64,000 bases of DNA, taken from positions 1 to 64,000 of the forward strand of contig JAJDTL010000038.1 in assembly GCA_022827195.1 (NCBI GenBank), written 5' to 3'. A model generated the notes under the pieces. The model saw only the letters and a program-made list of their open reading frames with translations, did no database searches and was not told the origin of the DNA. The DNA is from Caldilineaceae bacterium. Its GTDB lineage: Bacteria; Chloroflexota; Anaerolineae; Caldilineales; Caldilineaceae. Shown piece after piece: positions 36,819 to 46,045 of this stretch (positions are counted from its first letter, which is position 1; every line of letters starts with the position of its first letter). The translations under genes and the position numbers were made by a program.

Positions 36819-37751
36819 TCAGGCCAATTGCGTCTGCAGGCTATCGACCTGTGCTGCCGCCCAGGCCCGCAGCGGAACGTCGTCCGGGTCCTTTGTGATC
36901 CAATACTGGGAGGAGGGATGGACTTCCGGATTGTCCCCCAAGGGGTGTCCGCTGCCGGGCAGGGCCCCTAGCAGCTGCTGACGGATTGGCGAACTGCGCT
37001 CGATCAGCGCCTGATCCTGGCTGATGTAGTCGGTCGGCCGCAGCCAGCGGTAATGGTAGCCGACGTGCATGACCTTACGCGTGCGGAGGGACACATTGGG
37101 GCCGACGCAGTGCCAGACTGCGGTCCGCCAGAGCACGGCCGCACCGGGCCGCAGGCGCAGTTCAAGCGCTTCATCCGGATCAACCCGCCGCCCCATTTCC
37201 GCCAGCTCGTCAGGCGACCGAAGGTGGCTTCCCGGCACCAGCCAGAGGTTGCCGCTTTGCGGCTCACTCAAATCGGAGAGGACGTAGAACACCTTGATCT
37301 CCATGAACGGCAGCCGTCCATCCAGGGAGGGCGCCATGAAGAGGTAGTCGCTGGCGAGGTCTGGGTGCCACAAAACGTTGCGGTACCCGACTTCATTGTC
37401 GGCGCCGTCGCCCAACCCCACCGCGCCCGCCTGCAGGTCTGCAGGATAGGGAGGCCGGCAATCGAGGTGCGTGGTACGGATCTGGATGTTCCAGCCGATC
37501 GCGTCCACGACCAGCGGCAACATGCGCGGATGGTCGATCAGATCGAGAAAGGCCTCGTGGTGGGCCAGCGCGTTACGCACGGCAAAGGGGTCGTTCGGCC
37601 CCAGCCCCTCCTGCCTCCTCACGCGGGCTGCAACCTCATCCACGGCATCCAAAAGCCGCGTCAACTCCTCCGCCGCAAGGAACTCCTCCAGTACGATGAA
37701 CCCTTTGACATCGAAATCTTCCCGCTGCTGCGGCGTCATGGCGATGGACAT
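36819..37751 (-). CDS. Phytanoyl-CoA dioxygenase family protein (4)
   Basis: PhyH-family Fe(II)/2-oxoglutarate oxygenase, 310 residues. HxD lies in WHPDLASDY and the distal His in AVWHCVGPN; the Arg in RKVMHVGYHYRW is the likely 2-oxoglutarate anchor. GGAGG is 8 bases before ATG 37751. It lies between the P450 and aldehyde dehydrogenase genes, so oxidative attack by two different oxygenases followed by aldehyde oxidation is plausible. Substrate unknown. Confidence 0.85.
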   Translation of the reverse strand: MSIAMTPQQREDFDVKGFIVLEEFLAAEELTRLLDAVDEVAARVRRQEGLGPNDPFAVRNALAHHEAFLDLIDHPRMLPLVVDAIGWNIQIRTTHLDCRPPYPADLQAGAVGLGDGADNEVGYRNVLWHPDLASDYLFMAPSLDGRLPFMEIKVFYVLSDLSEPQSGNLWLVPGSHLRSPDELAEMGRRVDPDEALELRLRPGAAVLWRTAVWHCVGPNVSLRTRKVMHVGYHYRWLRPTDYISQDQALIERSSPIRQQLLGALPGSGHPLGDNPEVHPSSQYWITKDPDDVPLRAWAAAQVDSLQTQLA

Positions 37752-37943
37752 GCAATCCCTCCTGGCGGGTGGGTTCCCGGACCCGGTTTCGACTTGCCTG
37801 ATCTATCACGTCACCTCTGGGCTGCGGCAAACCTGGACTCTGTGCGCCGCGCTCGCAACCTTACGGCCTGGACGCTCTCGCATTCAACAGGCAGCTGCCT
37901 CAATCTACACAGCCTCGGAATCTACCGAATGGCGCGAACTCTC

Positions 37944-39182
37944 TCAGTCGACCTCTATCCAGAGATCTTCAACGCCTCGGAGCACTATCTGGTCCCTGAA
38001 TTCGGGCTCGGAAACAAGCTGAATCGAAGCAAAGCGCGCGAGCAGGCCGGCAAAGGCGGCCCGCGCCTCCAACAGCGCCAGCGGCGAGCCAAGACAGTAG
38101 TGAATGCCGCGTCCAAAGGAAATGTGACTCTCTTCTTCGCGGCCTATATCCAGCGTCCCCGGGTCCGAGAAGACGGCAGGATCTCGATTCGCCGCCCCGA
38201 CCAGAACCAGGACCTTCTGCCCTGCCTGAAACTGCCGCCCCTGAAACTCCATGTCCTCCAGCACAACCCGTATGATGAATTGGACGGGGCTGTCGTAGCG
38301 CAGCAGCTCATTGATGGCGCTGTCCAGGAGATTGGGATGGTCCCGCAGCCGTCGGAGCTGGTCCGGATTCCTCAGAAGCGCCAGCATCCCGTTCCCGATC
38401 AGGCTGCGGGTCGTTTCATTGCCCGCCACCAACAGCAGCATGAGCGTCCCAATGAGCTCGTCATGGGAAAGTCTGTCTCCCTCTTCTTCAGCGGCCAGCA
38501 GAGCGCTGAGAAGGTCGTCCTGGGGCTGCTGCCGCCTGAGCGCAATGATCTCCTCGAAGTATTCGACGATTTCGGCGGAGGACCGCTCCACCCGCTCTAT
38601 TTCTTCGTCGTTGAGGACCGGTTCGACCGCCAGCGCAATATCGTTTGACCAGACATTGAACCGATCGCGGTCCTCTGCCGGAACACCCAGCATCTCGGCG
38701 ATAACGATGACCGGCAAGGGAAAGGCAAATTCGCCGATCAGGTCGAATCGCCCCTTGCCGGCAAGGCCGTCCAAAAGGTCCTCCACAATCTGATCGACGC
38801 GCGGGCCGAGCGCCGACACCGACCTCGGCGTAAAGGCCTTGGATACCAGTGAACGCAGCCGCGTATGGTCGGGCGGATCGAGGTCCAGCATCGTCCTGTA
38901 CGGTGCATATTCAAGCTTGTTTTCCCCGCTTGAAAACCGCCTGTGGTCCCTCAAAACGGCCTCCGCGTCCTCGTACCCGGTCATGGCCCACGCGTTGATA
39001 AGCCTCATGCGGTGGACCGGGTCTCTCTGGCGCAAGCGCTCATACAGGTCGTAGGGATTTGCCCTGACGTCGCGTGACGTCAAGTCAAAACTAATGCCCG
39101 ATTCCAGGTGCTCCCACGTCAGCAGAGCCCTCTTTGCAATCGGAGTCAATAGGTTGCGAATCATCCTTGATGCCGATTTCAC
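37944..39182 (-). CDS. Cytochrome P450
   Basis: Soluble bacterial P450 of 412 residues. The haem-thiolate loop is FGRGIHYCLGSPLALLEA near residue 360, the I-helix oxygen-activation motif AGNETTRSL near 245, and the ExxR motif in NELLRYDSP near 290. It has no membrane anchor and will need a ferredoxin and reductase, not found beside it. GTG 39182 is used because GGAGGAGG stands 5 bases upstream. It sits among sugar-uptake and oxidoreductase genes; hydroxylation or oxidative demethylation of a carbohydrate-like compound is a guess from context. Confidence 0.93.
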   Translation of the reverse strand: MKSASRMIRNLLTPIAKRALLTWEHLESGISFDLTSRDVRANPYDLYERLRQRDPVHRMRLINAWAMTGYEDAEAVLRDHRRFSSGENKLEYAPYRTMLDLDPPDHTRLRSLVSKAFTPRSVSALGPRVDQIVEDLLDGLAGKGRFDLIGEFAFPLPVIVIAEMLGVPAEDRDRFNVWSNDIALAVEPVLNDEEIERVERSSAEIVEYFEEIIALRRQQPQDDLLSALLAAEEEGDRLSHDELIGTLMLLLVAGNETTRSLIGNGMLALLRNPDQLRRLRDHPNLLDSAINELLRYDSPVQFIIRVVLEDMEFQGRQFQAGQKVLVLVGAANRDPAVFSDPGTLDIGREEESHISFGRGIHYCLGSPLALLEARAAFAGLLARFASIQLVSEPEFRDQIVLRGVEDLWIEVD

Positions 39183-39372
39183 AGATGCCTCCTCCGACCC
39201 CTAGCGCGGCTGTATCATGGACCAGGCCGCACTGATTCCGCAGCTCACGCAGTCACTTTGGTCGGCTCCGCCCCGATGCCAACACTCTCCGGCAGTGCGG
39301 AATGCAGCGATCGCGCCGCCCTGCCCTGCTCCCCGGCCCTGCCATAGATTCCGATTTCATCAAGGGACTGAC

Positions 39373-40665
39373 CTAATCGGTAAGGCCCCAGTGGGCATCG
39401 ATCGGGTCCTGGTAGGAGGAACGGGCCCCGCTCAGCACGTCTTCGTAACGTATCGCCTCACCGGTCAACGCAGACTCATAGATCGCGTCGCCCAAGGCGA
39501 TCGAACGCATCCCCTCCCAGCCGTCGATTTCGGGCGCTTCGCGGTTGCCGCGCAGCAACTCCAGGAACTCCCAGATCTCCACCGAAAAGCCGTCTGTTGC
39601 GCCGCCAGGATAGAGGAACTCCTCTTCTTCGGGGGACAAAGTGGCGCGATGCATCTCTACGAGCCGCTCCATCGAATAGATGGTACCGTCTGCACCGGTG
39701 AGGCGCGCCGTCTCTCTAAACTCAGACGTGCGCTGAAAGAGGTGAAATATCGAGAACGGTGCGTTAGTCGTTTCCCGCAGCGAGCCCCGCGTCCCGTAGA
39801 ACGTGACGTCGTAGGCCTCCTCGCCCGGGGCGGCGACGCTCCACGCCCAAGTGCCGGTTACGCCGCTCTTGAAGGCAAACGTGACGAACACCGTATCCTC
39901 CGGCGCCTCGGTAAACGGCAGCGGCTTCCCTGATTTCACCGCGCGTAGCTCCGCATAGACTTTGTCGACCTCGCCGAGGTAATAGCGCAATGAGTCGCAG
40001 TAGTGGAATCCGCTGTCCAGCACCGGCCCGCCGCCGGACATCAGACGGTCCTGGCGCCAGCGGATGTGCTCTGGCCTCTGATCGCCGCCTGACCGCGACT
40101 TTTCGGCCCATAGCGATGCCGGGTCCGGCCCTTTTGCCGGCTCCTGTTCGTGCCGCCTCAGAACTGTGGCGCTGCGAAAAGAATGGAAGAAACTTTGTGG
40201 GCTGCCAATCAGGCCCGACTCGTTGAGAATCCATCGCGCCGTTCGCTGGCCCGGGTGCCGGCGGTGCGGCGCGGCGGTCGAGAGCACCTTGCCTGTTTTC
40301 TCGGCAGTCTCGGCCATCAGCCGGCAGGCCTTGACCGTTATACCGAGCGGCTTTTCGCACAGGACATGCAGACCGGCCTCCATACTGTCCACGGCGACGC
40401 CGTGGTGAAGGCCGTGCGGCAGGCACAGGTCCACCGCGTCGACCTCGGCCTCGGCGATTACGGCCTGGTATGTCGGGAAGATCGCCGGACGGACTCCAAG
40501 CAGCTCCTCCAGCATATCGGCGCGCTCGGTCGCCGCCTCCTGGTTGGCGTCGCAAACTGCCGAAACGACAAAGTCGCCGCGCCCGCGCAGCTGCAAGTCC
40601 TGCATCGAAAGAACATGGCGTCGCGAAATGCTCCCGCAACCGATCAATGCGAGTCGAATCGTCAT
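39373..40665 (-). CDS. Gfo/Idh/MocA-family oxidoreductase
   Basis: NAD(P)-dependent sugar/cyclitol dehydrogenase-like protein, 430 residues. The Rossmann GCGSISRRH is near residue 9 and the family's EKPLG motif near 104, with the probable catalytic region GPVLDSGFHYCDSLRYYLG near 212. It lies downstream of the MalFG-type permease genes (144 bases) and upstream of the P450, and probably acts on the imported sugar. An insertion-rich middle (LRRHEQEPAKGPDPASL region) is longer than in typical members. Confidence 0.87.
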   Translation of the reverse strand: MTIRLALIGCGSISRRHVLSMQDLQLRGRGDFVVSAVCDANQEAATERADMLEELLGVRPAIFPTYQAVIAEAEVDAVDLCLPHGLHHGVAVDSMEAGLHVLCEKPLGITVKACRLMAETAEKTGKVLSTAAPHRRHPGQRTARWILNESGLIGSPQSFFHSFRSATVLRRHEQEPAKGPDPASLWAEKSRSGGDQRPEHIRWRQDRLMSGGGPVLDSGFHYCDSLRYYLGEVDKVYAELRAVKSGKPLPFTEAPEDTVFVTFAFKSGVTGTWAWSVAAPGEEAYDVTFYGTRGSLRETTNAPFSIFHLFQRTSEFRETARLTGADGTIYSMERLVEMHRATLSPEEEEFLYPGGATDGFSVEIWEFLELLRGNREAPEIDGWEGMRSIALGDAIYESALTGEAIRYEDVLSGARSSYQDPIDAHWGLTD

Positions 40666-40809
40666 CTGTATATCCTCAAGTAAGTTGACATCGCCTCCGC
40701 CGGGGTCATGAAAAGCAGGAAGCGGCTCTGGCCGGTCCGTTCATCTCTAAAGTATCTCAGATTTGCCGAACTGAGGAAAGTGCCCAAAGCGGCCGGCTGT
40801 GGGACCGGC

Positions 40810-41700
40810 TCAACCCTTGATGCCAGTCAGCGCAATGCCCTGTACAAAGGTTTTCTGCAGGAAGAAAAAGAGCATGATGATGGGAAGAGTAATCAGAACA
40901 GAGGCCGCCATCAACAGGCCCCACTCGGCCCCGTACTGCGTCTGATATTCGTAGATTCCCAGCGAAAGCGTGTACTGTTCCTGGTCGCTCAGGTAAATGA
41001 GCGGCCCGATATAGTCTCGCCAGCGAGCGATGAACTCAAAGATCGCCACCGTAGCCAGGGCGGGTTTGGAGAGAGGAAGGAGTATCGAATAGTAGATCTT
41101 GAGCTCATTTGCGCCGTCAATGCGGGCCGCCTCCGACAGCTCCATTGGGATGGTCATGAAGAACTGCCGCAGGAGGAAGATATACAGCGCGCCGCCGAAC
41201 CAGTGCGGCACGATGAGCGGCAACCATGAGTTCACCCAGCCCAGGTTCTTGAATACGATGAACAGGGGAATCATCGTGACCTGAAAGGGCAGCATCAGCG
41301 TAGCTACCGTCAGAATGAAAAGAAAGGTCCGGCCCGGCCAGGGGATGCGAGCAAGGCTGTACGCCACCAAAGAGGAGGAAATCAGAACGCCGACGGTGGC
41401 CAGCACGGCAATCGTCAGCGTATTCCGAAGGTAGAGGAAAAATGTTATGAACGTTACCGCGTCGGGGTAGTTGGACCACTGAAACGGGCTTGGGATCAGG
41501 ACCGGCGGATAGGCGTAAAACTGGACGTCCGGCTTCAGTGAGGTCGAAAGCATCCACAAGAAGGGCAAAGTGAATACAAATGCCGCGGGAATCAAACTTG
41601 CGTGGATCAGGACGCTGCGAACGATGCCGCGTATGCGCTTGACCATGATCCGCCTGGCGTGGTCGTCGGCCATCTGGACCGAACCGCTTTCTACCGCCAT
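40810..41700 (-). CDS. Carbohydrate ABC transporter permease, MalG-type
   Basis: Inner-membrane permease of 296 residues with about six helices. The EAA loop reads ELSEAARIDGANELKIYYSI. The pattern FTLPFLWMLSTSLKPDVQFY near the N-terminus and the late VQGIALTGIKG end are typical for the MalG/LacG group. It begins 1 base after the stop of the MalF-type gene. No ATPase gene is present; a shared MsmK/UgpC-type ATPase encoded elsewhere is likely. Confidence 0.93.
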   Translation of the reverse strand: MAVESGSVQMADDHARRIMVKRIRGIVRSVLIHASLIPAAFVFTLPFLWMLSTSLKPDVQFYAYPPVLIPSPFQWSNYPDAVTFITFFLYLRNTLTIAVLATVGVLISSSLVAYSLARIPWPGRTFLFILTVATLMLPFQVTMIPLFIVFKNLGWVNSWLPLIVPHWFGGALYIFLLRQFFMTIPMELSEAARIDGANELKIYYSILLPLSKPALATVAIFEFIARWRDYIGPLIYLSDQEQYTLSLGIYEYQTQYGAEWGLLMAASVLITLPIIMLFFFLQKTFVQGIALTGIKG

Positions 41701-41701
41701 T

Positions 41702-42637
41702 CTACTCTTCCCCCCCGGCGTAAAAGACCCACATGCGCGCCGAAAGGAAGATGATCAGCGTTACGCACAGAGTAAACATGAACAGCAGCCAAGCCATGGC
41801 CGAAGCATAGCCCATTTCAAGATAATGGAACGCGTTCTTGTAGAGATAGATCGAATAGAACAATGTCGAGTTGGCCGGGAAACCGGTTCCGCCGGTCATA
41901 ATGTAAGGAATGGCAAAGAAGTTCAGCGCCCCAATCACAGATGTGACCAAGTGGAAAAAGATGACCGGCGTCAGCATGGGAAGGGTCACATTGCGGAACT
42001 TGGAGAAGATGTTGGCGCCGTCCACGTCGGCGGCGTCGTAGAGGTCCTGGGGCACGTCCTGCAGACCGGCCAGATAGAGAATGATCTGCTGGCCGATGAT
42101 CCACAGGGCGAGCAGGACGAGCGTTGGCATTGCCCACTCTTTGCAGGTTAACCAGCAGGGGCCGCGCAGGCCGATGGCCCTGAATGGTGCCGCGATCAGA
42201 CCGCTATGCGGCGTAAAGATGAAGACCCAGACCAGCGCCAGGGCGACCTCGGGCACAAGTGTGGGCAGGAAATAGATCGTGCGGTAAACGACCTGCGCCC
42301 GGATCTTGGCATTCAGCATCAGTGCCAGTCCGAACGCGAAGATGATGGCCAGGGGAATCGAGACGCCGGCAAAGTATACCGTATTCCAAATCGCAGTCAG
42401 GAACTCTTCATCTTCGAGGAACAACTCGAGGTAGTTGGCGAACCCGGTCCATTGCGGATTCCTGACACCGTTGTACTTCGTAAAGCTGTAGTAGGCCGAT
42501 GCCAGCGTGGGATAAATCCAGAATGCGAGCAGACCGAAGATCCAGGGAGAGGCGAAGAGAATGCCGTTTATCGTATGTCTCGTTCCCTGAGACATGCGAC
42601 GACGCGGTGCGCTGGGTGCGAGTTGGGCTGTTGCCAT
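41702..42637 (-). CDS. Carbohydrate ABC transporter permease, MalF-type
   Basis: Inner-membrane permease of 311 residues, partner of the MalG-type protein. It has an N-terminal helix INGILFASPWIFGLLAFWIYP, the segment FTKYNGVRNPQWTGFANY and the EAA loop YDAADVDGANIFSKFRNVTLP. It lies 218 bases after the binding-protein gene and 1 base before the next permease gene. Uptake of a mono- or oligosaccharide is expected. Confidence 0.93.
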   Translation of the reverse strand: MATAQLAPSAPRRRMSQGTRHTINGILFASPWIFGLLAFWIYPTLASAYYSFTKYNGVRNPQWTGFANYLELFLEDEEFLTAIWNTVYFAGVSIPLAIIFAFGLALMLNAKIRAQVVYRTIYFLPTLVPEVALALVWVFIFTPHSGLIAAPFRAIGLRGPCWLTCKEWAMPTLVLLALWIIGQQIILYLAGLQDVPQDLYDAADVDGANIFSKFRNVTLPMLTPVIFFHLVTSVIGALNFFAIPYIMTGGTGFPANSTLFYSIYLYKNAFHYLEMGYASAMAWLLFMFTLCVTLIIFLSARMWVFYAGGEE

Positions 42638-42855
42638 GCTGGTTTGGACCTTCTCCGGCTGGCGTGCCGGTGGAAAAACAGGGGTCAGGTAGCGGCCCGG
42701 TTGAGCCGCTACCTGTCTATCGCGATTCTTGGCGGGTACTCTGTCCCGCTCGGCCCAGGCTCAGTGAAGCCGGCGTCCTGAATCTTGCTTGCGGCCCGCG
42801 GTTGCTTCAGTGCGGCGGGCCTACTTGCAGGTTCGAACGCAGCCGGTAGGCTTCC

Positions 42856-44226
42856 TTAGCTGAAGAATCCGATCTCCTCAAGGCCGGCGTTGATCTCCTC
42901 GTCGATGTCTGTCAGCGCCTCTTCAGGCGTCTTCAAACCGTGCGGAATCTCATCGCGGAAGGCCTTTACCTGCAGGTCCCACAGCTTCGAGCCCAGCGGA
43001 ATCGGCGGGCGGGCGCTGGAAACGGGCAGCAGATCCATGAAGACGGCGTGAAGGGGATCTTCGTAGAAGAACGGGTCCTGGGCGGCCGACTTGATGGTCG
43101 GGATGTGGAAAGTGTCCTTGTTGTACTTGAGCTGGCCTTCGGGACCGCAGAGGTAGAAGCAAGCGTCGAACGCCGACTCGACATCGTCGTAACCGAAGGG
43201 CACGGCCCAACTCCAACCACCGGCCCAGCTGGCGTGCGGGGCGGGGCCGTCTGGGCCCGGCATCGGCACGACGCCGTAGTTGGTGTCCGGCTTGTAGCGA
43301 TGATGCTGGGCAACCTTCCAGTTGCCGCTGCAGGTCATGGCGCTCTGCCCGGTCCAGAAGTAGTCGTTCTCGCCGCGGCAGTTGCCGCCGGCGCAGGCCG
43401 CCAGCATCGCGTCAATGTCCTCAACCCCGATTTCATCGACGAAGGACTTGACGAACTCCATCGCAGCGATGTTGTTGGGATGGGCGAAAGTGATGCGGCG
43501 ATCGTCGTCCTGGAAGGTGCCGCCGAAGCCGAATCCCCAGGTGTAGAGCCAGGCCTGGTCGTAGATCGGGTTGAAGCCGTAGCGGGTCACCGCGCCGGTG
43601 TTGTCGCGCACGGTCAGCGCCTCTGTGGCCGCCCGCAGCTCTTCCAGGTTTGAAGGAGGCGATTCGGGATCGACGCCGGCCTCGGACATGATGTCCATGT
43701 TGTACCAGAGGGCGCGCGTGTCGGTGTCGAACGAGAGCGCGTAGATGTCGCCCTTGTAGACGGTCTCATCCCAGGCGAAATCGTAGTAGAGCTCCTTGGT
43801 CACGCCTGCGGCCTCGGCGAACTCGTTGATGTTGGTGAAGAAGCCCTCATGGGCGAACTGCGGCACGGTGAAGCGGTCGGCATAGTGAAGCGCCGGAGGC
43901 GTCCCGCCGGCAACCGCGGTCAGCAGCTTTTCATCGGCCTGGCTGCCTGCGGTGCGGGCGATGTAGACAAACTCAACCTCGACGTTCATCGTGTTCTTTT
44001 CGTTGTAGATGTCGATGATCTCTTTGATCGACTCCTGGGCCAGGTCGGTCATGCGCGACCAGGCTTCCAGTTTCTTCTTCTCCATCATCGCGTCGCCATC
44101 ACCGCCGGACGCGGCAGGCGCGGCGGCAGGAGCCGGGCAAGCCGCCAGCACTGCGGCACTCGTTGCCAGGCCGGTTACCTGCAGGAATCGGCGGCGAGAC
44201 ATCATGCTCTGTTTCTGCGTGTCCAT
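42856..44226 (-). CDS. Extracellular sugar-binding lipoprotein with Tat signal
   Basis: Family 1 solute-binding protein of 456 residues. The N-terminus carries a twin-arginine motif SRRRFLQVTG and a lipobox LAAC (Cys at about 29), followed by an Ala/Pro/Gly linker, so it is exported folded and lipid-anchored. It supplies the MalFG-type permeases. GGAGGATTG precedes ATG 44226. A near-consensus promoter lies about 250 bases upstream, making it the first gene of the run 44226 to 35209. Confidence 0.92.
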   Translation of the reverse strand: MDTQKQSMMSRRRFLQVTGLATSAAVLAACPAPAAAPAASGGDGDAMMEKKKLEAWSRMTDLAQESIKEIIDIYNEKNTMNVEVEFVYIARTAGSQADEKLLTAVAGGTPPALHYADRFTVPQFAHEGFFTNINEFAEAAGVTKELYYDFAWDETVYKGDIYALSFDTDTRALWYNMDIMSEAGVDPESPPSNLEELRAATEALTVRDNTGAVTRYGFNPIYDQAWLYTWGFGFGGTFQDDDRRITFAHPNNIAAMEFVKSFVDEIGVEDIDAMLAACAGGNCRGENDYFWTGQSAMTCSGNWKVAQHHRYKPDTNYGVVPMPGPDGPAPHASWAGGWSWAVPFGYDDVESAFDACFYLCGPEGQLKYNKDTFHIPTIKSAAQDPFFYEDPLHAVFMDLLPVSSARPPIPLGSKLWDLQVKAFRDEIPHGLKTPEEALTDIDEEINAGLEEIGFFS

Positions 44227-44610
44227 TCAGTCAATCCTCCATGTGGTAGTGTAAGGGTGTTGGTACATGCACGCCGACGCCAGCGCCGACGTGACGGCCC
44301 AACCATGCAGCCGCACAGCCAGGAGCTTCGCCCTGCGGCAGCCTGCCGGACCGGATTTCCATTGGATTTGCCTGAGCGCCTCGAATGTTGCCTTGGGAAT
44401 GGACCACAATTGCAGTGCAAGCTGTGGCTTTGCTGCTGGCCACCCAGCAAACGCGAAGGCGCGCAAACGCAGGGATTGTATATGCGCGGAATGCTTTTGT
44501 CAAAATTTGATGTATGCCTGATCTCCCTGGAGTCCCGCGGCTCGGCGCGTCGAATTCCTGGGCGGGCGCTCAGATAGGAAGTGTCATGTGAATCTGCGCC
44601 TTCGTGGGGC
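44227..44610 (-). promoter_or_regulatory. Near-consensus promoter and long leader of the sugar-uptake operon
   Basis: On the minus strand TTGACA (44498-44503), a 17-base spacer and TACAAT (44475-44480) give one of the best promoter matches in the window. The predicted start near 44468 leaves a leader of about 240 bases before the binding-protein ATG. Short frames in the leader lack ribosome sites and are not credible genes. The length allows a regulatory structure or operator, none of which I can identify. Confidence 0.65.
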
Positions 44611-46014
44611 CTACCGTCGGACCCGCATCGCCCAAACTTCCACGGCCTCCTGCGGCGCATCCAGCTTGCGCAGCTCCTCGATCAGAGCGTCGTGAAGGTC
44701 GTCGGCAACTTCGGCATGGTCGTTTATCAAATTCGTTTCAGCCTGCGGATCGCTTGACAGGTCGAACAGCTGCCTCCCCCCGTACGAGCCTACCGGCACA
44801 TAGCACCAGCGCTCGCTGTAGACTGCAGGCATGTTCTGTTCAGCCGGCAGCACGCCTCGCTCCAACCGCGTGAATTTGGCCGTCACTACACAATCGCGAT
44901 GACCCTCGCTTCCATCGTTCCGCAGTAGCGGCGCAAAGGAGCGTCCGTGCATCGGCTCCGGTGGATCGGCCGCCACACCGGCGAGGTCGAGCAACGTCGG
45001 CGCGATGTCGGCCGGTTGCAGCAGGGCTTCGACTGTCCGCCCCCCTTCAAGGCCGGGAGCGGCAACGAGGAATGGCATGTGGGCAATTTCAGGATAGAGC
45101 GGACAGTAGCGGTCGTCCCGCTTGCTGATGTTCGACTTCCCAGTCCGGTTGTGCTCTCCAAGGGCCATCCCGTGATCCGACATGAACACAACGATCGAGT
45201 TTTCCCACAGCGCAAGGTCGTCGATCTTGGTCAGAATGCGCCCCACCCAGCGGTCCACCAGCTCAGCCTCGGCGCAGTAGTGCGCCCGCAAGTTGCGCAG
45301 CTCAGCCTCGCTGTAGTCGCTTGCCTTGCCGTAGTTTGGATGCAGCATCGGCGGCCCGTCGTAGTCGGGATCGTAGCGGCGCACCATGTATTCCGGCGGG
45401 TCCCACGGCTCGTGCGGATCGAAGAAGTCGACCCAGAGGAAGAATGGGCTGTGGCGGTAGTTCTCCTCCAGCCATTCGACCGCCAGCTCGGCCGTGCGCG
45501 GCGCAAAGCGGTCAACCTCGCGGTACCAGTGCCGATTCGTCCACGTATGCAGGTCGATCAGATTCCGGCCCATGAAGTGATTGTCGTTGTTGCGCGTCTT
45601 GTCGTCCGCCATCGCCTGCTCAATGGGGTGGTTCATGCCTAGGAAATAGGTGTTGCCCTCCTGGCCGGGCAATGTGTGCGCGCCGTTGAATCCCTCAAAA
45701 AACGCGGCGCGCACGAGGTGCGGGCAGTCGCCGAGCAGTTGGCTGATGTAGCCTGCCTCGCCCAGCATCTGCGGCAGGTGATTCTGACTGCTCAGCCGCC
45801 GGTCCTGCCAGGGATACCAGGGCCAGCCGACGCGACCGGTCGTGAAGTCGGTGCGGTGCGGGATCGTGGGAAAGCTGCCCGTGTACAGACGCGACAAGCT
45901 GACGCAGCGCTCGGAAAAGCGGTCCAGATGAGGCGTTCGCACCGGCATCGCGGCCGCGCGGTCGAAAAGGTTGTCGTAGCGAAAGGTGTCGGAGATGATG
46001 ACGATAATGTTCAT
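44611..46014 (-). CDS. Sulfatase-like alkaline-phosphatase-superfamily hydrolase with Thr at the nucleophile position
   Basis: A 467-residue member of the sulfatase/phosphonate-monoester-hydrolase group. Metal-ligand regions ISDTFRYD (8-15) and MSDHGMALGEH (about 290) are present. Where sulfatases have Cys or Ser in C-x-P-S-R this protein has T50-I-P-H-R54, followed by the usual TTGR. Without Cys or Ser no formylglycine can form. Thr is a nucleophile in some phosphodiesterases of the superfamily, so it may act on phosphate or phosphonate esters. No signal peptide is seen, so it is cytoplasmic. Upstream is the deacetylase gene, 31 bases away. Confidence 0.8.
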   Translation of the reverse strand: MNIIVIISDTFRYDNLFDRAAAMPVRTPHLDRFSERCVSLSRLYTGSFPTIPHRTDFTTGRVGWPWYPWQDRRLSSQNHLPQMLGEAGYISQLLGDCPHLVRAAFFEGFNGAHTLPGQEGNTYFLGMNHPIEQAMADDKTRNNDNHFMGRNLIDLHTWTNRHWYREVDRFAPRTAELAVEWLEENYRHSPFFLWVDFFDPHEPWDPPEYMVRRYDPDYDGPPMLHPNYGKASDYSEAELRNLRAHYCAEAELVDRWVGRILTKIDDLALWENSIVVFMSDHGMALGEHNRTGKSNISKRDDRYCPLYPEIAHMPFLVAAPGLEGGRTVEALLQPADIAPTLLDLAGVAADPPEPMHGRSFAPLLRNDGSEGHRDCVVTAKFTRLERGVLPAEQNMPAVYSERWCYVPVGSYGGRQLFDLSSDPQAETNLINDHAEVADDLHDALIEELRKLDAPQEAVEVWAMRVRR

Positions 46015-46045
46015 ATGCCCCTGTTATTTCCTTGAGGGTGTTCCG

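Noticed and set aside
37053-38648. 531-codon plus-strand frame across the PhyH and P450 genes
   Set aside because: It spans two well-supported minus-strand genes and their intergenic gap and resembles no family.
44231-44503. 90-codon minus-strand frame in the leader of the sugar-uptake operon
   Set aside because: It begins inside the -35 box of the promoter, and has no ribosome site or known domain.
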